In this document: one piece after another, positions 34,825-43,377 of the stretch | Layout: every line of letters starts with the position of its first letter | Numbering within the stretch: position 1 is the first letter of the stretch | Assembly: GCF_037023755.1 (NCBI RefSeq) | Contig: NZ_CP146100.1 | Coordinates: 2,668,501 to 2,732,500 of the forward strand | Direction: 5' to 3' | Source: Saccharopolyspora sp. SCSIO 74807 | GTDB taxonomy: Bacteria; Actinomycetota; Actinomycetes; Mycobacteriales; Pseudonocardiaceae | Length of the DNA: 64,000 nt | Program-made: the position numbers and the translations under genes | The notes under the pieces: model-generated | The model's input: the letters and a program-made list of their open reading frames with translations, nothing else | The model's database searches: none | Told to the model about the DNA's origin: nothing

Positions 34825-35414
34825 GCCGCAGAACCAGGCTCAGCACCGCCGATCGGCAGGCACTGCTGCTCGAAGCCACCTGCCGGGTGATCGCGAGCAG
34901 CGGCATCCGCGGGCTGCGCGTCGACGCCGTCGCGGCCGAAGCGGAAGTGTCGACGACGCTGCTGTACTACCACTTCACCAGCCGGGCGGGCCTGCTCGCC
35001 GCGACCATGGAGTTCGTCGACGAGCGCGCGGGCGGCTACACCCGGGCACCGGACGGCCTGCCCGGCCGCGCCCGGCTCGAGCACCAGCTCACCAGCGAGT
35101 TCCAGGACACCGCCCAGGTGCGGACGAACTCGGCGGTGTGGAACGAATTCCGCGCCGCCGCCGTGTTCGACCCGAGCCTGCGCGCGGCCGTCGACGCGGC
35201 GAGCCGGACGTGGCGGAGCACGGTCGTTAGCCTCGTCGCGGAAGGTCAGCAGGACGGCAGCGTCGATCCCGGAGTGGACCCGGAGCCCGCGGCCGAGCGG
35301 CTGACGGTTCTGGTCGAAGGGCTCTCCAGCCGCTGGCTCGCCGAGCTGCTCACCACCGCCCGGGCGCACCAGCACATCAGCGCCGCGCTCGAACTGGAAT
35401 GCCCCGGTCCGTAG
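34821..35414 (+). CDS. TetR-family regulator of the agmatine deiminase operon
   Basis: N-terminal HTH (VDAVAAEAEVSTTLLYYHF, followed by TSRAGLL) and a C-terminal domain with VLVEGLSSRWLAELL, like BetI-type TetR members. The ATG at 34821 overlaps the stop of the deiminase (ATGA), so it is translated from the same mRNA; 197 aa. The perfect 24-base palindrome upstream of the deiminase is its probable binding site, giving a self-regulated two-gene unit. The likely ligand is agmatine or a related amine, but this is inference. Confidence 0.93.
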   Translation: MSRRTRLSTADRQALLLEATCRVIASSGIRGLRVDAVAAEAEVSTTLLYYHFTSRAGLLAATMEFVDERAGGYTRAPDGLPGRARLEHQLTSEFQDTAQVRTNSAVWNEFRAAAVFDPSLRAAVDAASRTWRSTVVSLVAEGQQDGSVDPGVDPEPAAERLTVLVEGLSSRWLAELLTTARAHQHISAALELECPGP

Positions 35415-35491
35415 CCGGGATGGCCCGGGTGCTCGATCGCGGGCGCGGCGTGCGGCTACGTTGGGGAGGGTTCGGCCAAGAAAGGGGAGAC

Positions 35492-35842
35492 ATGCCGCAG
35501 CACGCGAACGGCCTGCACCACCACGGATACGTGGAGCGATCCACGCTCTCGAACGCGCTGACCGCGCCGGAGCGGCGGATGCTCGATCCGGACGAGGTGA
35601 TGCACTCCCCCGAAGAAGTCGCCGCGTGGCTGGCGGGCACGCTGCGCGCGGCCATGGGGCTCACCGAGGACGAGGTCGCGTTCACCGACGAGAACCAGAT
35701 CTGGCTCACCGAGTCGCGCCGCGGCGAGACCATCGTGACCGGGCTCAACGACGGCCCGACGATCACCGCGGAAGCGATCTACGACAGCAATTGCGAGTGC
35801 GAGCGGCAACTGAAGCCAGTCCCCGCCAAGAAGCGCCGTTGA
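35492..35842 (+). CDS. Hypothetical protein, 116 aa
   Basis: ATG at 35492 with AGGGGAG upstream. The protein begins with histidine-rich HANGLHHHGYVERS, continues through a helical region (SPEEVAAWLAGTLRAAMG), and ends basic (KPVPAKKRR). Two cysteines sit near the C-terminus in NCECERQ. I do not recognise a family. It could be part of the insertion between adnA and adnB, but codon usage looks like that of its neighbours. A short GAGATC-TTC-GATCTC hairpin overlaps its stop. Confidence 0.6.
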   Translation: MPQHANGLHHHGYVERSTLSNALTAPERRMLDPDEVMHSPEEVAAWLAGTLRAAMGLTEDEVAFTDENQIWLTESRRGETIVTGLNDGPTITAEAIYDSNCECERQLKPVPAKKRR

Positions 35843-35884
35843 GATCTTCGATCTCGGTCTGCATAGGTGGTCGGGTAGCGGAAC

Positions 35885-35969
35885 CTCAGCGGCTTCCTCG
35901 CTGCGGGATCGATTTCTGACGTATGCCCATACGCGGCGAAATCGCTGTCCTCGCGAGGAAGCCGCTGAG
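35885..35969. repeat. 85-bp nested palindrome
   Basis: Outer arms CTCAGCGGCTTCCTCGC (35885-35901) and GCGAGGAAGCCGCTGAG (35953-35969) are perfect over 17 bp. Inside are CGATTTC/GAAATCG (35910-35916, 35938-35944) and GTATG-CC-CATAC (35921-35932). A related hairpin, TCAGCGGC-TTC-GCCGCTGA, follows at 36007-36025. Confidence 0.88.
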
Positions 35970-36071
35970 AACCCGCCGGTGGTTCGGTTGCTTGCATGGT
36001 CGCCCGTCAGCGGCTTCGCCGCTGAGAAGATGAAGATCGAAGGATGTCGTGCTGGTCGACGGGTGAGCGTT

Positions 36072-36256
36072 GTTGGTCGGCCGGAGAGCGGCGTTGGTCG
36101 ACCGGTTAACGGTGTTGGCTGGCCGGGGAACGGCGTGGGCGGCTAAGGAACCGCGTTGGCTGGCCGGAGAAACGCGTTGCACCGCGTTGCCTGCCGGGGA
36201 ACCGCGTCGGCCGGGGAACCGCGCTGCTCGGTCGGGGAGTGGTGCTGACCGGTGAA
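36072..36256. repeat. Degenerate 21-bp minisatellite upstream of adnB
   Basis: The first three units are exactly 21 bases (start 36072, 36093, 36114), based on GTTGGTCGGCCGGAGAGCGG and variants. Later units shorten to 17-20 bases, such as GTTGCCTGCCGGGGAACCGC. The array ends about 35 bases before the adnB ATG. No coding function; the adnB promoter must lie within or upstream of it. Confidence 0.88.
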
Positions 36257-36291
36257 TCGGTGCCGTCGGAGCGGCGTGCTACACACGGCGC

Positions 36292-39200
36292 ATGCACGGT
36301 GAACAGCTCAGCCCGCAGCGCATCGCCCAGGGGCTCGGGCTGCACCCGCCGACTCCGGAGCAGGCCGCGGTGATCGCCGCGCCCGCCGAACCCGCGCTGG
36401 TCGTCGCGGGCGCGGGCGCGGGCAAGACCGAGACGATGGCCGCCCGGGTGGTTTGGCTGGTGGCGAACCGGATCGTCACGCCGGAGCACGTGCTCGGCCT
36501 CACCTTCACCCGCAAGGCCGCCAGGCAGCTCGCCGACCGGGTGCGGGCGAGGCTGCGGCGGCTGGCCGGCTCCGGGCTGCTCGACGAGGTCGACCCGAGC
36601 GGGCAGCTGCGCACCGCGGTGCTCGCCGAGGAACCGACCGTGCTGACCTACCACGCCTACGCGGGCCGGTTGGTCGGCGAGCACGGGCTGCGGGTGCCGG
36701 TGGAACCCGGTGCCCGGCTGCTCACCGGAACCGCGTCGTGGCAGCTCGCGCACCGGGTGGTGGCGACGTGGACCGAGGACCTGGACACCGAGAAGGTGCC
36801 CTCCACGGTCACCGGCCATGTGCTGGCGCTGGCCGGTGAGCTGGCCGAGCACCTGGTCCGCCCCGATGCGCTGCGCGAGCACGCCGAGAAGCTGTGCGCG
36901 CTGATCGAGAACGCCCCGCGGGCGAAGCGGCAGAAGGCCGAGCTGCCGCAGGACCTCACCAAGATCGTCGCCGCGCAGCGGTTGCGGGCCGCGCTGCTGC
37001 CGCTGCTGGATTCCTACGCGCAGCACAAGAGGCGCGAGGCGGCGATGGACTTCGCCGACCAGATGTCCCTGGCCGCGCGGCTGGCCGCCGAGCACCCCGA
37101 GGTCGCCGCGGGCGAGCGCGCCCGGTTCGGCGCGGTCCTGCTGGACGAGTACCAGGACACCGGGCACGCGCAGCGGGTTCTGCTGCGGGCGCTGTTCGGG
37201 CAGGTCGGCGATCCGCTGCCGGTGACCGCGGTCGGCGACCCGGCGCAGGCGATCTACGGCTGGCGCGGTGCCAGCGCGGCCAACCTGCCCCGGTTCAGCA
37301 CGGATTTCCCGCGCGGCGATGGCGCGCCCGCGCACCGCTACGGCCTGCTGACCAGCTTCCGCAACCCGCCGGAGGTGCTGAGCCTGGCCAACGCGGCCGC
37401 CGAACCGCTGCGCAAGGCCGGGCTGGAAGTCGACGAGCTGCGCGCCCGCGACGGCGCCGACCCCGGCGACATCCGCGCCGCCCTGGTGCAGGACGTGCGG
37501 GCCGAGCGCGAGTGGGTGGCCGACCGGATCGCCGAGCAGTGGCACGCGGCGCTGGACGCAAGCGGCGAGCCGCCGACCGCGGCGGTGCTGGTGCGCCGCC
37601 GTTCGGACATGGCAGGGCTCGCCACCGCGTTGCGCGAGCGCGGACTGCCCGTCGAGGTCGTCGGTCTCGGCGGGCTGCTGGACGAGCCCGAGGTCCGGGA
37701 TCTGACGAGCGCGCTGCGGATGCTTGTGGACCCGTTGGCGGGCACCGCGGCGATGCGGCTGCTGACCGGCTCGCGCTGGCGGCTCGGCGCGGCGGACATC
37801 GCCGCGCTGTGGGACCGGGCGCGCAGCCTCGGACCGGGCGCGCAGGCGGCCGAAGGTGACGACCCGTCCGAGGTCGTCAGCGGCGCGCTGCCCGGCGAGC
37901 AGTCCGAGCAGGCGGGCCTGGTGGACGCGCTGGACGATCCCGGCGGCCCGGAGAACTACTCCGCGGCCGGCTACGAGCGGATCCGCCGGCTGGGCAAGGA
38001 ACTCGTGGCGCTGCGCCGCCGCCTCGAACAGCCGCTGCCGGAGCTGGTCGCCGATGTGGAGCGCACCCTGCTGCTGGACATCGAGGCGCTGGCCCGCCCG
38101 GACGGTTCCGGGCGCATCCACCTGGACGCGTTCGCCGACGTGGTCACCGAATTCGCCACCGCCAGTCCTTCCGCGACGCTGCCCGCGCTGCTGGACTACC
38201 TCGCCGCCGCCGAACGCGCCGAGGACGGGCTCGAACCGGGCGAGGTCGAGGTGGCCGAGGACCGCGTGCAGGTGTTGACCACGCACGCCGCGAAGGGCCT
38301 GGAGTGGGAGATCGTCGCGGTGCCGCACCTGGTGCACCAGGTCTTCCCGGGGCGCAGGCATTCGGCGTCGTGGCTGACGTCGGTGACCGAGCTGCCGTCG
38401 CAGTTGCGCGGTGACGCGCAGGATCTGCCCGCGCTGAACCTGGATCGTCTGTCCGGAATGGACCGCAAGGAGATCCTCGACGAGCTCAAGCGGCACGACG
38501 GCGAGTTCGAGGACCGCCGCCTCACCGAGGAGCGGCGGCTGTTCTACGTGGCGTTGACCCGCTCGGAGCGGGTGCTGCTGCTTTCCGCGCACTGGTGGGC
38601 CGAAGGCGCGAAGAAGCCGAAGGGACCGTCGGACTTCTTCACCGAACTCGCGCACGTGTTGCGCGGGTCCGACGTCGGCGAACTCGCGCAATGGGCCGAC
38701 GAACCGCCGGAGGACGCGGAGAATCCGCTGGCCGAGACGGTGCGTTCGGTCGAATGGCCCGCGGATCCGCTGGGTGCTCGGCGAAGTGCCGTGTCCGCGG
38801 GTGCCGACATGGTCCGCGCTGCGATGGCCGCCGCGGCTTCGGAGTCCACTGTGGATGAAAGCGTGCCTGCCGCGGAACCCGGGGCCGCGGAAGAAGTGCC
38901 GCGCGAAGAGGACCTGCCCGAAGCATCGGGCATCCCGGACGGACAAGCCTCCGACGGACACAGCCCGGACGAACAGGGCCCGGACGGACAGGGCCTGGAC
39001 GGGCAAGCCCTGGACGGGCAAGCCCCGGACGGGCAAGCCCTGGACGAACACAGTCCGGGCGAAGACATCCCGGGCGAAGAGATCCCGGAAGACGAGCTCA
39101 ACTGGGCGCGCGACGTCGACGTCCTGCTGGCCGAACGCGAAGCCGCCGCGCGGCGCCGCGACCAGGTGGCGCTACCCGGCAACCTGTCGGTGAGCCGCCT

Positions 39201-39780
39201 AGTCGAACTCGCCGACGACCCGGAAACCCTCGCCCGCAAGCTGCGCCGCCCGCTGCCGCTGCCGCCGAACCCGATGGCGCGGCGCGGCACCGCGTTCCAC
39301 GAGTGGCTGGAGCACCGGTTCGGCAGCAGCGCGCTGATCGACGTGGACGAACTTCCCGGCGCGGGCGACGAAACGGCCTCTCCGCAGGACGACCTCGAAC
39401 AGCTCAAGGCCGCGTTCCGCAGCGGATCGTGGGCCGGACGCACCCCGCACAAGGTGGAGGTGCCGTTCGAGACCCAGGTGGAAGGCGTCGTCGTGCGCGG
39501 GCGGATGGACGCCGTGTTCGCCGACCCGGACGGCGGCTGGACCGTGCTGGACTGGAAGACCGGCGGCGTGCCGGACGACGACCGGCTGCCCGCGCTGGCC
39601 GTGCAGCTCGCCGCGTACCGGCTCGCCTGGTCGTCGCTTTCCGGCGCACCGCTGGAAGAAGTCCGCGCCGCGTTCCACTACGTGCGGCACGACCGGACGC
39701 TGCGGCCCGCCGACCTGCTGGATGCCGACGGCCTCCGCGAGCTGATCACGTCCGTCCCGCGAGCATCCACCGACGCCTGA
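36292..39780 (+). CDS. adnB: AdnB-like helicase-nuclease subunit
   Basis: Walker A is at residues 40-47 (GAGAGKTE), motif II is LLDEYQDTGHA, and later motifs [15 protein letters not shown] and RRLFYVALTRSERV are intact, so this is the active motor. The C-terminal nuclease domain has GRMDAVFAD and TVLDWKTGG. No terminal cysteine cluster is visible. Between helicase and nuclease lies a long acidic linker with 5-residue repeats (DGQAL type) encoded at 38937-39056. With AdnA it would resect DNA ends in recombinational repair. 1162 aa, normal. The ATG at 36292 lacks an obvious ribosome site. Confidence 0.93.
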   Translation: MHGEQLSPQRIAQGLGLHPPTPEQAAVIAAPAEPALVVAGAGAGKTETMAARVVWLVANRIVTPEHVLGLTFTRKAARQLADRVRARLRRLAGSGLLDEVDPSGQLRTAVLAEEPTVLTYHAYAGRLVGEHGLRVPVEPGARLLTGTASWQLAHRVVATWTEDLDTEKVPSTVTGHVLALAGELAEHLVRPDALREHAEKLCALIENAPRAKRQKAELPQDLTKIVAAQRLRAALLPLLDSYAQHKRREAAMDFADQMSLAARLAAEHPEVAAGERARFGAVLLDEYQDTGHAQRVLLRALFGQVGDPLPVTAVGDPAQAIYGWRGASAANLPRFSTDFPRGDGAPAHRYGLLTSFRNPPEVLSLANAAAEPLRKAGLEVDELRARDGADPGDIRAALVQDVRAEREWVADRIAEQWHAALDASGEPPTAAVLVRRRSDMAGLATALRERGLPVEVVGLGGLLDEPEVRDLTSALRMLVDPLAGTAAMRLLTGSRWRLGAADIAALWDRARSLGPGAQAAEGDDPSEVVSGALPGEQSEQAGLVDALDDPGGPENYSAAGYERIRRLGKELVALRRRLEQPLPELVADVERTLLLDIEALARPDGSGRIHLDAFADVVTEFATASPSATLPALLDYLAAAERAEDGLEPGEVEVAEDRVQVLTTHAAKGLEWEIVAVPHLVHQVFPGRRHSASWLTSVTELPSQLRGDAQDLPALNLDRLSGMDRKEILDELKRHDGEFEDRRLTEERRLFYVALTRSERVLLLSAHWWAEGAKKPKGPSDFFTELAHVLRGSDVGELAQWADEPPEDAENPLAETVRSVEWPADPLGARRSAVSAGADMVRAAMAAAASESTVDESVPAAEPGAAEEVPREEDLPEASGIPDGQASDGHSPDEQGPDGQGLDGQALDGQAPDGQALDEHSPGEDIPGEEIPEDELNWARDVDVLLAEREAAARRRDQVALPGNLSVSRLVELADDPETLARKLRRPLPLPPNPMARRGTAFHEWLEHRFGSSALIDVDELPGAGDETASPQDDLEQLKAAFRSGSWAGRTPHKVEVPFETQVEGVVVRGRMDAVFADPDGGWTVLDWKTGGVPDDDRLPALAVQLAAYRLAWSSLSGAPLEEVRAAFHYVRHDRTLRPADLLDADGLRELITSVPRASTDA
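38937..39056. repeat. 15-bp in-frame tandem repeat in adnB, eight units
   Basis: Eight contiguous 15-base units from 38937; units 5 to 7 (GGACGGGCAAGCCCT or CCC-ending) are nearly identical. They encode pentapeptides such as DGQAL, DGQAP and DEHSP in the interdomain linker. Frame is preserved whatever the copy number. Confidence 0.9.
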
Positions 39781-39955
39781 GACCCCGCGGTGTCGGCTGC
39801 TCGGGCTGGAAAGCGGCTGCACCGCTTGAAAAAGCGAACCCCGGGTTCCAAGACGGGCAGTGGCACGCCGAAGTCGTTGCGATCTTTTCCCATGTCCACA
39901 CCTTCGAGTGGTGGATCTTGTCTAGGGCCATTCGGGCGGATCAACATGCTTCCTG

Positions 39956-40564
39956 ATGGAGCAGAACCAGTGGAAGCTCAATACGCCGCCGGAAGCGGAA
40001 GTCCTCGTGGACACCGATGTGCTGTCGCTGCGCGCGCCCCTGGTGCGGGTGGCCCGGGACGCCGAGGGCACCTGGTCGTTCACCGGCCCCGGCGCCGATC
40101 CGCCGACCCAGCGGACCGTGCTCGGCGCCGTCGTCGCCGCGTGGCCGCACGTCTCGGCGCTGACCGACCTGGACCGCGGCGGCGCGGTCGTGTGGTCCTG
40201 GACCAGGCACGGCTGGGCGGGTGAGTTCGAGTGCCGCTGCGGCAACTGCGAAACGCCCGTCGCCGCCGACCTGGACCGCCGCAGCTGGCCGTCGGACGTG
40301 CAGCCGGACTCCCTGATCAGCGTGGAGAAGTCAGCGCTGTCCGGGCAGGTCACGCTCACCGACATCCTGTCCACGCCGGATGGCGTCGCCTTCCTCGGCC
40401 CCGGCAGGCACCAGCGCACCAGCGACCTGATGACGCCGGTGGCCGCGGCGAACGTGGCCCGGCGCTGGCCGCACACCGTGCAGGCGTTGCGCTCGATCAA
40501 GAACGGCCGCGGGCTGAGCTGGAACCCCGAAGGGCTCAACTGGCGCGAGTACGTCCTCGCCTGA
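39956..40564 (+). CDS. Hypothetical protein with a CxCxxC motif
   Basis: A 202-aa protein starting at the ATG 39956. The middle contains GEFECRCGNCET, which could bind a metal with CxCxxC spacing. The C-terminus is rich in tryptophan and arginine (NVARRWPHTVQALRS, LNWREYV). The pattern resembles small actinobacterial proteins of unknown function with no assigned domain. It is convergent with the next gene, 18 bases away. I cannot assign a role; the product is likely cytoplasmic since no signal peptide is seen. Confidence 0.6.
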   Translation: MEQNQWKLNTPPEAEVLVDTDVLSLRAPLVRVARDAEGTWSFTGPGADPPTQRTVLGAVVAAWPHVSALTDLDRGGAVVWSWTRHGWAGEFECRCGNCETPVAADLDRRSWPSDVQPDSLISVEKSALSGQVTLTDILSTPDGVAFLGPGRHQRTSDLMTPVAAANVARRWPHTVQALRSIKNGRGLSWNPEGLNWREYVLA

Positions 40565-40581
40565 GCCGTCCGCGAATCGGG

Positions 40582-41109
40582 TCAGGACGCCGGGCTCTGC
40601 TGGCCGCGCTGCAACATCAGCGAATACAGGACTTCCTGCAACCAGCGGCCGAACAACGGGGCGCCGAACTCGGCGGAGCGGTCCTCCGGCTGCAGCAGCA
40701 CCTCGGACGGTTCCGGGCCGTTGTCCTGCACGACTCCGACGCCGTAGTAGTCCATTTCGGTCATCGGCCACGGGCGGTACGGGTGCCGGGGCGGCAGCAC
40801 CACGCTGCACGGCGCCAGCGTCATCAGCGTTCCGCAGGCCCGCATCCCGTGCTTGGCCTTGCGCACCGGAACGAGGATTCCGACGATGTCGATCGCGGCG
40901 ACCGGCAGGTGATCGTGCATGTTGGGCTGCGACCAGGAGCGGAACCAGGCCGGATCGTTCTCCGGGGTCCAGCCGTGCGCACACCGCCACCGGTGCACGT
41001 CCGGCCGGACGCGGGTCACGGCGGCGAATCTGGACCCGAGCGCTGCCACGTCGGAAACGACCTGCCCGTGCCAGCCGAGTGCTGCTGCGGCGTGCTCAAG
41101 TTCCTGCAC
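40582..41109 (-). CDS. Hypothetical protein, 175 aa
   Basis: The frame is open to 41697, but the upstream part is the DoxX-like gene's territory in another frame. The GTG at 41109 is the best in-frame candidate; it has no convincing ribosome site. Conserved-looking stretches are RWRCAHGWTPENDPAWFRSWSQ and VVLPPRHPYRPWPMTEMDYYG, rich in aromatics. There is no signal peptide or membrane helix. I recognise no family. It follows the DoxX-like gene on the same strand with 32 bases between. Confidence 0.55.
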   Translation of the reverse strand: MQELEHAAAALGWHGQVVSDVAALGSRFAAVTRVRPDVHRWRCAHGWTPENDPAWFRSWSQPNMHDHLPVAAIDIVGILVPVRKAKHGMRACGTLMTLAPCSVVLPPRHPYRPWPMTEMDYYGVGVVQDNGPEPSEVLLQPEDRSAEFGAPLFGRWLQEVLYSLMLQRGQQSPAS

Positions 41110-41141
41110 TCGAAGATCGTAAACCTCGCGGGTGACCGTGC

Positions 41142-41513
41142 TTACTCGCCCGCCTCGCGGCGGACCCGCAGCGCCCAGGCCACGAGCGGGATCTGCAGCG
41201 GCAGCCTGCCGTAGGCGATCAGCCGCAGTGGCAACGGTTTCCGGCGGAAGTCGGCGGCCATCCGCAGGTTGGCCGGGAACACGCCGACGAACAACCCGGC
41301 GGTCACCAGCGCCCCGGCCCGCCGAGTGCGCGGGTGCGCCACGGCGGCCGCGCAGCCCAGCTCGGCCGCCCCGGACACGTAGGTCCAGGTGCGGGCGGAA
41401 CCCGGCAGCGATCGCGGGACGATCCCGTCGAACGGCTTCGGGCGCAGGAAGTGCAGCGCGCCCATCGTGGCGAGGGCTCCGGAGAGCACGCGGACCGAAC
41501 GTTTCGCGGACAT
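41142..41513 (-). CDS. DoxX-like membrane protein
   Basis: A 123-residue protein with four hydrophobic segments (RVLSGALATMGALHF, WTYVSGAAELGCAAAV, GALVTAGLFVGVFPANL and PLQIPLVAWAL), the topology of DoxX/SURF4-type proteins. The motifs RPKPFDGIVP and PANLRMA match those of this group. The ATG at 41513 is chosen over an earlier GTG-rich extension. Members are often induced by redox stress and contact thiosulfate or quinone metabolism, but the function of this subgroup is not known. Confidence 0.75.
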   Translation of the reverse strand: MSAKRSVRVLSGALATMGALHFLRPKPFDGIVPRSLPGSARTWTYVSGAAELGCAAAVAHPRTRRAGALVTAGLFVGVFPANLRMAADFRRKPLPLRLIAYGRLPLQIPLVAWALRVRREAGE

Positions 41514-41786
41514 GCCCGGCAGCCTCGCACGGGCGGCCGCGGCGGACAATGCCCCGCAGCTTTCCGGGATCCGGCTCCCGTTCGCCCGGTCCGTCCGGGT
41601 TGTCGCGGGCGCCGCAACGGTCTCCGGCGCGGTTGCCGACCGGCGTTGGTTCGGCCGGGTGCGCCCGGGTTATGTTCTGCGGGTCCGACGCGACCACGGC
41701 GAACGAGCCGGAATCGGGGGAGTGGTGAGCGAACGCGCGACGGCCGCAGGCGGACCTGCGACGGCCGCAGGCCGGGTGGGCGCGTG

Positions 41787-42893
41787 GTGAGCGGGCGCGG
41801 CCGCATCTCGCCCGCCTCGCTGATCAACGCGCGGGCGCGCGAGGAGACCGGCGACCGGCTCACCGACCGCCCGGACCACACCCTCGTCGGCGTGATCCGG
41901 ATGCCGGAAGCGCGGGTCAGCCCCGGGCGTTCCATCGTGCGCCGGATCATCGGCGCGATCCTGGCGCTGGCGGCCACCGTGCTGATCGTCTACTTGGGAC
42001 GCGACGGGTACCGGGACTCCGCGGGCGGCGAGCTGAGCCTGCTCGACGTCGTCTACTACGCCACGGTTTCGCTGTCCACGACCGGCTACGGGGACATCAC
42101 CCCGATCAGCCCGCTGGCGCGGCTGGTGAACGTGCTGGTCATCACGCCGCTGCGGGTGCTGTTCCTGATCGTGCTGGTCGGCACCACCCTCGAAGTGCTC
42201 ACCGAACGCTCCCGGCAGGCGCTGAAGATCCAACGTTGGAGGTCCAAGGTGCGCGACCACGTGGTCGTCATCGGCTACGGGACGAAGGGCCGCTCCGCGG
42301 TCACGGCGCTGCTCGGCGACGGGGCCGACCCGGGGCGGATCGTGGTCGTGGACACCGACCACGCCGCGCTGGAGACGGCGTCCTCGCTGGGCCTGGTGAC
42401 GGTGAACGGTTCGGGAACCCGCTCGGACGTGTTGCGCGTGGCGGGCTTGCCGCGGGCGCGCGCGGTCGTGATCGCGCCCGCGCGCGACGACACCGCGGTG
42501 CTGGTGACGCTCACCGCCCGCGAACTGGCGCCGAAGGCGCAGATCGTGGCCGCCGTGCGGGAAGCCGAGAACGTGCACCTGCTGCGGCAGTCCGGTGCGG
42601 ACTCGGTGGTGGTCTCCAGCGAGACCGCGGGCAGGCTGCTGGGCATGGCGACCACCACGCCGTCGGTGGTGGAGATGTTCGAGGACCTGCTCACCCCGGA
42701 CGTGGGGCTGGCGATCGCCGAACGCGAGGTGGAGCCGTCGGAGGTCGGCGGTTCGCCGCGGCACCTGTCGGACATCGTGCTCGGCGTTGTCCGCGGCGAC
42801 GAGCTGTACCGGGTGGACGCTCCGGAAGCCGATGCGATCGAGGACGGCGACCGGTTGCTCTACGTCAAGAAGGTCACCCCGGCCGAACCGTGA
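41787..42893 (+). CDS. Potassium channel with RCK/TrkA-N domain (Rv3200c-like)
   Basis: Residues 48-72 form the first helix, then the pore helix and selectivity filter TTGYGD at residues 98-103, then a second helix. The soluble C-terminus is a Rossmann-type RCK domain starting HVVVIGYGTKGRSAV with a GxGxxG-like nucleotide motif, followed by VVDTDH. This two-helix/RCK plan is that of MthK-type K+ channels gated by ligand or ions. The start is probably one of two adjacent GTGs, 41784 or 41787. The gene lies upstream of a small membrane protein and is divergent from the DoxX-like gene. Confidence 0.93.
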   Translation: MSGRGRISPASLINARAREETGDRLTDRPDHTLVGVIRMPEARVSPGRSIVRRIIGAILALAATVLIVYLGRDGYRDSAGGELSLLDVVYYATVSLSTTGYGDITPISPLARLVNVLVITPLRVLFLIVLVGTTLEVLTERSRQALKIQRWRSKVRDHVVVIGYGTKGRSAVTALLGDGADPGRIVVVDTDHAALETASSLGLVTVNGSGTRSDVLRVAGLPRARAVVIAPARDDTAVLVTLTARELAPKAQIVAAVREAENVHLLRQSGADSVVVSSETAGRLLGMATTTPSVVEMFEDLLTPDVGLAIAEREVEPSEVGGSPRHLSDIVLGVVRGDELYRVDAPEADAIEDGDRLLYVKKVTPAEP

Positions 42894-42960
42894 ACCCCGG
42901 CCGGACCGTGAGCGGGCCGGTGCGCGAACACGCCACCCGGCGTTCTGGGACGATCACACC

Positions 42961-43377
42961 GTGGGGCGACGAGGTGGTTCGGCATCGGTGGGGCTGATCC
43001 TGGTTGTGCTGGGACTGCTCGGCCTCGGCGTGGTGGCTTTCTCCTGGTGGCGGCTGTCGGAAAGCGGCCTGCCCGGCGGGCGCACCGCGCAGGCCAAGGT
43101 CGTCGAGTCGGTGCCGTGCGGCAGGGCCACGCAGGGCGATCTCGTCGAGGTCCGCGTGGACGGGGAAGTGCGGCGGCTGCGGCTGGACGGTTGCGGGCAC
43201 AACCGCGGGCAGGAATTCCAGGTGCAGGTCCCGAAGCGCGGCGATCGCGCGTTCCGCGCGGGCGACGCGACGGGTGACGGCGGGCCGAGCACCCGGATCA
43301 GCTGGGTGCTGGGCACGCTGGCCGCGGTGGCGGGCGGCGGTTACGCGTTGCTGCTGCGCCGCCCGGAACCCGCCTGA
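42961..43377 (+). CDS. Small membrane protein, 138 aa
   Basis: GTG at 42961, 67 bases after the channel gene. Two hydrophobic helices flank a soluble domain: the first is VGLILVVLGLLGLGVVAFSW, the second LGTLAAVAGGGYALLL. The domain between is short, basic and contains two cysteines (VPCGRAT and LDGCGHN) that could form a disulfide outside the membrane. I recognise no family. It may accompany the channel. Confidence 0.6.
   Translation: MGRRGGSASVGLILVVLGLLGLGVVAFSWWRLSESGLPGGRTAQAKVVESVPCGRATQGDLVEVRVDGEVRRLRLDGCGHNRGQEFQVQVPKRGDRAFRAGDATGDGGPSTRISWVLGTLAAVAGGGYALLLRRPEPA

Noticed and set aside
36072-36256. Possible CRISPR array
   Set aside because: The units are short (about 21 bp), contiguous without spacers and degenerate; no cas genes are near.
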